64,000 bases of DNA from Aradus depressus (Eukaryota > Arthropoda > Insecta > Hemiptera > Aradidae): contig OY759215.1 in NCBI GenBank assembly GCA_963662175.1, positions 44,285,213 to 44,349,212 of the forward strand, written 5' to 3'. The notes under the pieces are model-generated. The model saw nothing but the letters and a program-made list of their open reading frames with translations. It did no database searches and was not told where the DNA came from. A program made the translations under genes and the position numbers. Positions 55,778 to 64,000 of this stretch are shown in pieces. Positions within the stretch are counted from its first letter, which is position 1. Each line of letters starts with the position of its first letter.

Positions 55778-56542
55778 ATCTGGCTACTAAACCAGTGACC
55801 ATGATCCAACACACCTATTGCCTGTTGGAAAATACCTTTAGAAGTACACCTCATTAGGAAAACAGAGAATGTCTGGAAGATATGAACGCCCACAGTCCTT
55901 AATGTGGACAACACTATCAGTTGTGATATCAGCAAATTTGTGATATCCAGAGACCACACCGATTCCTACTACCTTCCCTGATATTCCTAGAACATTATCT
56001 AAGTATTATTTATCTTAACATATAAATAGAACAAATAACAAATAACTTCTTTTTTTTTTTTCTGTAGATTGGACAGGAAGGTCATGTCTCCTTACAACGT
56101 CTGTAATCTACGTTATTTGTTATAAATTATTATCATCATTGATAGCAATAAAAAAATCAATTGTAGATATAGCTAAATATGTGTTAGTATACCAGCTGAA
56201 GGGCTTTGAGCCAAAATGACTGTTGCACCTTTATCGAGAGGCCGCGGTCTTAGAAAACAGGATTTCATAATAAGGGTAATAAGATTTCATTTTGGGTATC
56301 ATCCTTTCGGCGATATTGTATCGCAATTCTAGAAACGAGATGTCTTCATGAAAAAAAAACAAGCATCGTCTGTCTTTGATATTCTTTAGATAGATGATGG
56401 TTTACACAAAGGGACCTGAGCAGACGATATGCCCTTATCCCGTAAGCGCTATGCTTCTAGTCAACATCTTCCCATAATTCCGATAGATCACGGAAATCGG
56501 ACAAGACCATAGGAAACATCCGAGGGGTAGACACAGACTGAT

Positions 56543-57070
56543 GTACAAGGAGTGATCCTTCCAGAACTTTTTGGATTATGCGGCAATAAAGCGTCGGAGA
56601 GCGTCAGCTGTTTTTGTAGATTCTCTACAACTTACATTTTTGTGAAGTAACAGACGTTTTTGTGAAATAATTTTTCGTGTTTGTTTATTTTGTCATCTTT
56701 TGTCAAATGAATCAAAAAGAAGAGCAACGCGTTTGTGTCAAGTTTTGTGTGAAGATGGGTAAAGCTTTTACAGAAACTTTTCAGATGTTGCAAGAGGTTT
56801 TTGGGGATGAATGTCTGAGTCGATCAAGGTCATGCTCCCTTCATTCTTCGACTACTACGAATTTCTTCCAGGAGGTGGGACAGTTAATCTTTTTCGTTAC
56901 CTTGAAACCTTGTGACATTTGCGCGAAGCTGTGAGGAGAAAGAGATCTGAGCTGTGTCGAAGAGGGAGAGGGAGCTGCACCATGATAACGCGCCTGTTCA
57001 TTCTGCGTTGCTCATTCTCGATTATTGCACTAAAAACGCTATGGTCGTCATCCCCCAGTCCTAATGTTTG
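56543..57070 (+). pseudogene. mariner-type transposase relic, internally deleted
   Basis: A TACAAGGAGTGATCCTTCCA terminus at 56543 resembles mariner inverted repeats. The frame from 56707 reads QRVCVKFCVKMGKAFTETFQ and then VFGDECLSRS, the helix-turn-helix region that binds the ends. The middle of the protein is missing. Further on VRRKRSEL and, in another frame, ELHHDNAPVHSALL appear, the second containing a catalytic Asp of the mariner triad (HHDN). Stops and a frameshift follow. It is non-functional. Confidence 0.75.
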
Positions 57071-57351
57071 TTTCTCATGAATGTACAGCCAGACTCCACA
57101 ACTGTGAGGTTTTATAATTTTTAACTTTAAATTTCATTATTTTGATTTTTTTTACTTACACTGATTAGCCTCTGATCAACGTATAATTATAAATATGAAT
57201 ACTTAGTAACTAGTCTAAAGATTTATAAAATCTTTTTTTCTATAACACAGAAGACATGCCTTTCTTCGGGGAAATGGGCTGATATTTTGCAGTAGAACTT
57301 ATCCTATAATGTGGGTTTCATCAGTTCCAAGATATACAGGAAGGTTCGTAG

Positions 57352-57561
57352 TCACAATCTTGTAGGAATGGAATCTTTCAGAGAGAACTTTGAGTTTCGG
57401 AAAGAGTGTATGATATTCACTTTCCCGTTCTCTTCTTTGGGATTGCTGTCTCCACTATCCCATAAGTTCACATCTGACCATTTTACACCATCACTAGCTA
57501 CGAGAAAATTCTGAATTTTGTTTTTGTAACTATAACCTTTTTCACTTAGAGAAGAACACAT
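57352..57561 (-). CDS. Possible C-type-lectin-like exon or pseudo-exon
   Basis: The minus-strand frame reads FLVASDGVKWSDVNLWDSGD and then SNPKEENGKVNI. This recalls the W-x-D-V-N-L-W / G-x-P-N-x-x-E core of C-type lectin domains, which bind carbohydrates or pathogens outside the cell. The position usually held by Cys after the Glu is Gly-Lys. The expected last cysteines fall in another frame after a stop. I saw no signal peptide exon nearby. It may be a diverged lectin exon, a pseudogene piece or a chance match. Confidence 0.3.
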   Translation of the reverse strand: MCSSLSEKGYSYKNKIQNFLVASDGVKWSDVNLWDSGDSNPKEENGKVNIIHSFRNSKFSLKDSIPTRL

Positions 57562-58480
57562 CTGATAATATAGGGATAACCATGATCTGCTGTCAACGTA
57601 GCTCTGTCTGTAGGCGCTACATGTCTGCTAGGATCCAAGCTGCCAGTGTATCACCCTTGTTCATGTTTATTGCTTGTTCGATTCTTTACACGCAGTTTTC
57701 TCCCTCAACGATTTCTCAATAAAGATTGATTGAGACTCAATCCTGGTGGAGTACATCTCCCTGTTATAAGAGTTGAGTATTCTCAACACTACGAAGGCAC
57801 TTCTTTAAATTACTTCAAGAACTGATTTAAATATGATTTCCGGATTTAACAGTTCGTCTAACGGTCTGTGAGACAGGAGAAACAATGGATCTTGGAACAG
57901 ATGGAGTCCAGGCAGCAGATGGATGTTGACTACGGAGCGAGGTATTGTTTTTTGTGAAGGGGCCACGGCATCTAGGGGATGTTTAAAGGGAACACAATGC
58001 CGCCCCGATCAACAAGTAGAGGGTGGGCCTATCCACACTCTTTTCAGAGCTCATCCACCCCCACCTAGCGCTAATTGTTTGGAAAATTTCTGCTAATATT
58101 ACCAATCAGCTGGTTTTCAATCTCTGGCTTCACCGTAAGCGTCGACATATATGAACTTCCATAGGACTGGATTCATTGATTACAAGTCACCGCTTAAGTC
58201 AACTGAGTAGGAGATTTTTGTATGTTTTGGCGTAGTATGATTGACTTAGGCGACAAGATGGCACTTATCCTCTCTAACTCCCCGTTCTGACCACGGGTAT
58301 GGCGATCAGCCCCTTTTATCTGATTGTTTCTACTGTGTAACTATCTTATTAACCCTTCTTACAATCGAGAGGAGCCGCTCCCACAATACTCAAGAGACAT
58401 TTAGCAGAAGTGAAAGTCTCGCGCCCCTAAACTCCGGCGCGCCTATTCAGTATTATTTTTTCTATATAATATATTTATCA
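57562..58480. other. No recognised feature
   Basis: Mixed-composition sequence with no open frame or repeat border that I can support. Confidence 0.45.
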
Positions 58481-58546
58481 CGTCACTTCTGCCATTTATT
58501 TTTTGCTTTCCAAAAACTATCAATAACAGAAGTTTCGAGAAGTACT

Positions 58547-58740
58547 CCCATCGACGGTATTCCAAGTTTTTCTCCATAAAAAATGTTTAGTGGCAACACA
58601 AAACACGCCTGAGTATCAAGGTTCCCATCGACGGCAGTCCAAGTTTTTCTCCATAAAAAATGTTTAGTGACAACACAAAACACGCCTGAGTATCAAGGTT
58701 CCCATCGACGGTAGTCCAAGTTTTTCTCCATAAAAAATTA
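58547..58740. repeat. Tandem repeat, 77-bp period, 2.5 copies
   Basis: CCCATCGACGG at 58547, 58624 and 58701, with TCCAAGTTTTTCTCCATAAA in each. Confidence 0.93.
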
Positions 58741-59444
58741 GAAAAAACAACACGAGTGATTGACGCGGTACTCACGAGAATTGATGTGTAAACATCTGCT
58801 TTAGTTTCAAAAATTTGCGGTCGTGCACTGATTTTGATTAAAATCTGTTTTTTAATGTTACAACAAGAAAAGTAGTATAAGGAATTAAACTTTCAAATTT
58901 ATTGTTTTTCAATTTCATTTGTTCATGAAATTATAGGTTTGTTATGGCTAAAATAATTATTTTTTTTTAGATTTGCTCTGCTGTATTATTTTCTTTTACC
59001 ACAAATTTTATTTACTGTGACATCTGTGGCATCTTAGCATCTTAACCTAAAAGTTTCTTACTGAAAGATCAATTTATAGTTTGTAATATTGATATTTTAG
59101 TTAAATTCACTACAACGGTAAATATGATCAGTACTGTTGTAAAAATACAATCATCAGTCATATCTAATCATGTCTTTTAGAGTTGTTTTATTGTTATAGG
59201 TTTTATTAGGTATATATTTACCTTTACATTCATCCATATGTGACGAAATGTATTACATGATAATGCAGTAGAAATATCAACATAAAAAGTCAAATGCAGA
59301 AGTGCTTAGTTGTGTGTGTGAGCTGCGCGCGCATACACATGCACATCAACGAGACTTACGGTCTGACGTAGCCCCTACCGAGAGCTAAGATGTTTACACA
59401 ATCAAAAAAAATATAATAACTGAAAAAGTTTTTTTAAAATATAT

Positions 59445-59647
59445 TTTTGGCCTTATGTTCGATGCACATTAGCAATGTCTTTTATAGCGGTGTTATCTAG
59501 TTTTTTATTACATCCATAACCCCGGGAAGGAGTTCTGTATGTATATGAAATAAAACTCACTCCTGGACGGGATTCGAACCCGCAAACCGTGGTGAGACCA
59601 TGCGACCAAAGCCCTACGCTCTAGCCCGCATGGCCACCATGGCCCCC
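59445..59647 (-). mobile_element. SINE-B copy
   Basis: Same order as 10898-11160: head GGCCATGGTGGCCATGCGGG, box B GGTTCGAATCCCG, end GCATCGAACATAAGGCC and an A/T-rich tail. Confidence 0.9.
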
Positions 59648-59949
59648 CAAAACAAAAATACTGAAAAAGTAAGTTGGGAGGTAAAGGTTTGTTTTGAGAT
59701 GTGTAGAAGACAAAAAGTGATGGGTGCGGACATGTTTACCAGTGGGGGCTCTAGAGTGCAGCACTTGTAGTAAGGTTGTGTGTGGAGCCAGATGGCCCTA
59801 ACCACTCATTATGTTCTCGAGTATGCTTTTTGATGTCTTACTCCCTCTTAACCACTGAGTAAAGTACAAGCATCTCAAAATTAGTTATTTTATTCTAGAC
59901 CAGAAGAGTGACCCCCTGATCTTGAAGAAACAAAAAAAAAATATAAAAT

Positions 59950-60715
59950 CCCCGGCAATGTACTTCCCCAGAACGAATTATTCAATTAACATTTCGCTCC
60001 CCCACAAAACCAGTCGACTGTTTACTCTAATGTTCAATAGTTGACTTACATAGGGGCTGCTAAAATCTAATACTAATCGTTAAGCGTAAATGTGAAGATG
60101 ACTGATGTAGTGAGAAGCAATTGTTTCACAGGTTATAATGAGAGTAACATACCCCTTTGCCTTCAGCCGATATCGCTGAAATTTGACAGGTTATGTCCTC
60201 ATTGGCACTTAATGGGGTTTATGACCCCCCTGCTCTTTTGCCGATTTCGCTGAAAACTAAAAAGTGTCGTCATTATGGGTTTTTAATTCACGAATAAAAT
60301 TGTTTGTAAATACATTCATTACAAAGCAGTTATTACAGTTTTTGAGACAAGCGTTTTCCTAATACCCCCATCCTTTCGGCCGATTTGACTGAAAATTGAT
60401 AGATGCTCTCTTTATGGGGTTCAGATCATACATAAAATTTCATGTCGAAACATTCATTCTACCACAGTTATAAGAATTTTTATGCTAAGCCTCCCCCCTA
60501 AACCCTCACCTAAACAATGGCTGTCGTCGTCAGAGTGTTCTAGATTCGTAAATAAAATTTCTTGTCGATATATTCATTTTATCCGGTAGTTATCATATCA
60601 GGCACACATACACACTTTTTTTTCATATTATGAATCTAGAGATCAGAAAACATGAAATTCCGTTGAAAAATCCGCATCAAATTTTTGACCAAATACATAA
60701 CTTGGTATAATTGAA
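59950..60715 (+). repeat. Rep-C, near full-length copy
   Basis: CCCCGGCAATGTACTTCCCC at end 1, several about 130-bp degenerate modules, and an eroded end 2 at CATAACTTGGTATAATTG. Confidence 0.85.
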
Positions 60716-60902
60716 GAAACAACAAGCGACTTCCCCGCCGTTGCGCGGGTTCCACTCAATGGTTCACCGCCTCACTAAACCAAATAGAAATATTGAGGAT
60801 GGTATGATATGAGAAATATAGAAATATTCATATGGTGTCGTCCATATGGGTTTTTGAATTTAAATATGAAATTTTATGTCGATATGGTGTCAAGAAAATC
60901 TA

Positions 60903-61421
60903 TCAATGAGAATAGAAGATGTATATGTATCTTGAAATTCGTCTCCGTTGTTTAAAAACTACATAAATGATGTGTGAAGCATAGAAACGAATATGCAAAT
61001 GCATATAAATCCGGGCCTTAGTTACTGCAATATTCGGACTATGTAGGATGTCGTTGGAACTGCTCCTCAGATCACTGTGCGTAACAACTATCCACAATGC
61101 GGAGCTCTTTGAAACAACCTGATCACACGATGTGATTACTCTTTCCTCTCTGGGTATCGTCCCATCTCTGATTACACCCTGAAAAAGGGGTGGTTCATTG
61201 ATGTAAATCCTTCTGAATGAATGGCTAAGGAAGAAGGTAGGAAAGATAATACGAGAGGTCTCGCGGCCTCTTCCACAATGGGAGGTCATGTATTGTGGCT
61301 GGGGTAAACGGAACGCCCTCACTCCTCGCTTCCTGTGCACTGATATCTTCTTTAGTTCAAACCACAGACCTTTTTTTTTTTCTTCTCGTCTTTTCTTGTC
61401 TTCTGTCGTCTTCGTTCCCAA
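60903..61421 (-). other. Longest unassigned open frame (172 codons)
   Basis: The frame has no recognised domain and no signal peptide, and its overlap with an open plus-strand frame makes chance likely. A repeat or decayed element is possible. Confidence 0.12.
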
Positions 61422-61667
61422 GTGGGAAGATAGCCAAAGAAGAAAGAAGAGGGAACCCTATCTCAGAGTTCTCATCAGAACACCAGCACAGACCTCGGAC
61501 CTGACAAGGCTCACACGAGTGAATAAACAGGTGATTTTAACATCTGATAGTTATGGATATTTTTAATTTACCGCCTACAATAATAGAACACTTGTAGAAT
61601 AAATCAAATTATCGGAAAATCACAACTAGAATAGAAAATCAAAATATAAAAAAATAATCACATGTAC

Positions 61668-62238
61668 TTCGCCAGCAATGATTAGTTAGAGAGAGCTAAA
61701 ACCCTCCAAAGCTAATCGAACGTTTGGTCTATCACACTGGACTTACATAGTCTCTCCTGAATCCTCATAATAAATTTTATGTCGATACGTTCATTACATG
61801 GGCAGGTATTAAGGTATTTGAGTCAAACCCCCTTCTCTGGACCATCCTTTCCTTCAATCGATTTCGTGGAAAATAAGTAGGTGATATCCTTATGATGTTT
61901 TGAATTTAAATATAAAATTTCATGTCGATACTTTCATTACATCGGCAGTTACTGTGGTTTTTGAGTTGTATTAAGCCTTCCCCTAATCCCTTTTCCTTTG
62001 GTCGATTTGGCTGAAAATCAGTAGTTGCCGGCCCTTAGAGGGTTCTGGATACACATTTATAATTTCGTGATGACATTCATTATATTGGGAATTACCAATT
62101 CACAGATAGGCAGAAATTTTATTTTTTATTTTCGGAATCAGGAGGTCGGAAAACATTAAATTCCATTGAAAACTCGGCATCGAATTTCTGACCGATTACA
62201 TAACTTCTCCTATACTTCGTATAGGTGGGAAAGTAAAA
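61668..62238 (+). repeat. Rep-C copy with complete end 2
   Basis: Runs from GTACTTCGCCAGCAATG to CTTCTCCTATACTTCGTATA and GTAAAA. A second end 1 (GTCGTCGGTGAGTCACTGG) follows at once (62240-62290), a head-to-tail junction. Confidence 0.85.
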
Positions 62239-62559
62239 AGTCGTCGGTGAGTCACTGGTAATTTATTCCCGCAGCACAAATTAATCAATTTGATTTTCTA
62301 CGTGTTAGCCTGCGTGTATAATAGGTGGAGGTTCTGTAAACGATATATCACGGGTGAAGGAACCCGGGTCATCCTCGCCTCAAAGAGTGACCGCTCCATG
62401 TGTCAGTCAGCCTGGCGGCTCTGTCTTATATACCACAAAACTGCCAGGGGACACTCCAACATCACTTTTCGTCGGCCAAAAATATGAAACTTGGCTAGTT
62501 TAAATTTTTGGGGTTGCTGATTATGAATAAAAAATAGTTTAAATGTAGGTATAAACGTT

Positions 62560-63213
62560 AAGTCGAACATCAAGGGAGACGCCAAAAAATTCGAGTTATA
62601 GAGTTTTCGACTTATGGAGGATTTTGATTCGACTTGTAGAGGTTAAGATTCATTCTAACTAATTTTGAGTTAGAGAGGTGAAATAAATAAAAATTCAAGT
62701 TACAGAGGTAACAAACATATTTATATTTATTATAAATCAACATTATTTCAAAACATCCTTAAAATAAAAAACACGTAGTATATGTAGGTATTAAAAAAAG
62801 TCAGTAATTTTTTTTTGCTTTAGATAATTGGTAATCCTATTTATTGTATACTCCTAAATTGTTTTCTAAGAAACAATGGTGTACATTGTCGGCAAATTCT
62901 TAAAGTCGGTAATTTATTTTTCTTCGAACTATAGAGGTAATCAGTTTCAAATAATCGAGTTGTAAAGATTGTAAAATAAAACATTGCTATGTTCGAGATA
63001 CAGAGGTCCAATTTATTTTTTCGAGTTATAGAGGGAAAATATGTACCAAAATGGCTTGTAGGGGCTCACTGAGTATTTCGACTAATAGAGAGAGGGTTGA
63101 GATTTCGAGTAATGGAGGTTTTGGGGCTTGAAGGGAAAGGAACAAAACTTTTTTTCGAGTTTTGGAGGTTTTCGACTTATCGAGGTTCGTCTCAAAGAGG
63201 TTCTACTGTATTT
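62560..63213. mobile_element. pogo/Tigger-like relic
   Basis: The right end (GAGGTTCTACTGTA) is the inverse of the common TACAGTAGAACCTC terminus. The interior repeats CGAGTTATAGAGG-like strings many times. The left terminus is not clear. Confidence 0.6.
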
Positions 63214-63334
63214 ATAACTGTATAAAAAACATATACTAACTAAGAGAAAAAAAATAACTCTCCTTTTTTCTTGAATGAACATCAGGATCTGGATTTGACT
63301 ATAAATAAAAGGACAATAGCATTGAAAATTTAAA

Positions 63335-63485
63335 AAATCACCGGTAATGTAAAGCTAACTAATCAATTAGGTGATTGCTCTCTGTCCCAAACCAATCGAC
63401 CATTGAGGCTATAAATCAATAGCAGAGTTACATAGGTTCTGAACTTTTATCCTATATTTTATGGAGATACATTCATCATATCGGA
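63335..63485 (+). repeat. Rep-C end-1 fragment
   Basis: AATCACCGGTAATGTAAAGC then modules, then cut off where the next RT fragment begins. Confidence 0.65.
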
Positions 63486-63645
63486 GGATTTCGGATTGAA
63501 AGAAGTAGATGCGCTGCAGATTGAAATCCTTGGCAGAATCCTAGAGTTCAATTTCGTAAGTCCACATTGTTTTCAACACTGCGGTAAGTAGTTCTATTTT
63601 CAATGTTAATTTAGATCTTTTGTCCAGCAGTCATAGTAACACCTA
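63484..63645 (-). pseudogene. Jockey-type reverse transcriptase fragment
   Basis: The minus strand reads LTLKIELLTAVLKTMWTYEI, then, past a stop, DSAKDFNLQRI. It aligns with the KLTIYKTIIRPIWTYG...SNINRIQAF block of the copy at 37456-38560. Only about 50 codons remain. Confidence 0.7.
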
Positions 63646-64000
63646 CAATGTCTAGATGGAAAAAAAAAACTACTCTCGAAATGTCAGTTTGAAAAAAAAT
63701 AAGTAATGCAGGGATGGAAATATGGATCCCCTATGCATACACTCGCTATACAGATCTTGCTTGCAGTGACTCCCTCTAACCTGAATTGATATTAAATAAG
63801 AAGGGAACCGAAGGGAGCGTTACCCCTACAAGGGATGAACCCTCGGGAACCTGCTTGGCCTCATCCATGCTGATATGTAATCGATACTTGCGGATAATCA
63901 ATGCACAAGTATCGTCTTCAAATGGAAATTTACCATTCTATGGAATAACATAATCATCCCGGGCAATATAGGATCATGTTCCTATATCGTAGTTCAGATA

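Noticed and set aside
58483..58775. Repeat protein encoded by overlapping minus-strand frames
   Set aside because: The frames follow from a 77-bp tandem repeat. Since 77 is not a multiple of three, no repeat unit keeps one frame.
60903..61421. 172-codon open frame as a protein-coding gene
   Set aside because: No recognisable domain, no splice or signal-peptide support, and an overlapping frame on the other strand is equally open.

Overview
The window is eukaryotic and almost certainly from an arthropod, probably an insect. It is AT-rich and mostly non-coding. It has a split gene with GT-AG introns, two tRNA-derived SINE families, Tc1/mariner, hAT, PIF/Harbinger and pogo-type DNA elements, and many broken non-LTR retrotransposons. 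Several copies of the main SINE end in repeats of AACCT, the unit of the canonical insect telomere (TTAGG). I could not fix the order or species from sequence alone.

One host gene is clear. Between 13576 and 23998 on the minus strand lie six exons whose phases and GT-AG junctions join into a 450-residue family GH56 hyaluronidase (exons 23998-23712, 20029-19686, 19559-19420, 17622-17447, 15642-15450, 13788-13576). The catalytic Asp-x-Glu motif and the four family cysteines are present. An unusual Thr-rich and acidic stretch separates the signal peptide from the enzyme domain. Its introns hold SINEs, a minisatellite, a hAT MITE, and a decayed inverted copy of the exon 4 donor junction. A weaker candidate is a C-type-lectin-like exon or pseudo-exon near 57352-57561 (-). 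A few GC-richer segments with good splice donors may be exons of unrecognised genes.

Layout: 1-13.5 kb holds a 1.4-kb Tc1 relic, a hAT MITE with perfect target duplication, an inverted pair of non-LTR C-termini, a pogo-like MITE and several minisatellites. 13.5-24 kb is the hyaluronidase gene. 24-33.5 kb holds MITE-like repeats, a striking 10 x 89-bp palindromic satellite (27111-28000), non-LTR fragments and SINEs. 33.5-45 kb holds a Jockey-type reverse transcriptase fragment split by a PIF-type MITE, a 454-bp tandem duplication and further relics. 45-64 kb holds minisatellites, a second copy of a hAT MITE family, a CR1/Jockey-type 3' end, a mariner relic, and many copies of a repeat with hairpins at both ends (called Rep-C here).

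The most interesting non-gene signal is a recurring CTGANGA - stem-loop - GAAA module in at least six repeat relics. It resembles the hammerhead ribozyme core known from Penelope-like retroelements. The 89-bp satellite appears to derive from the tail of one such element. Exon borders come from reading frame, phase and splice consensus; repeat borders are approximate unless a target-site duplication is given.
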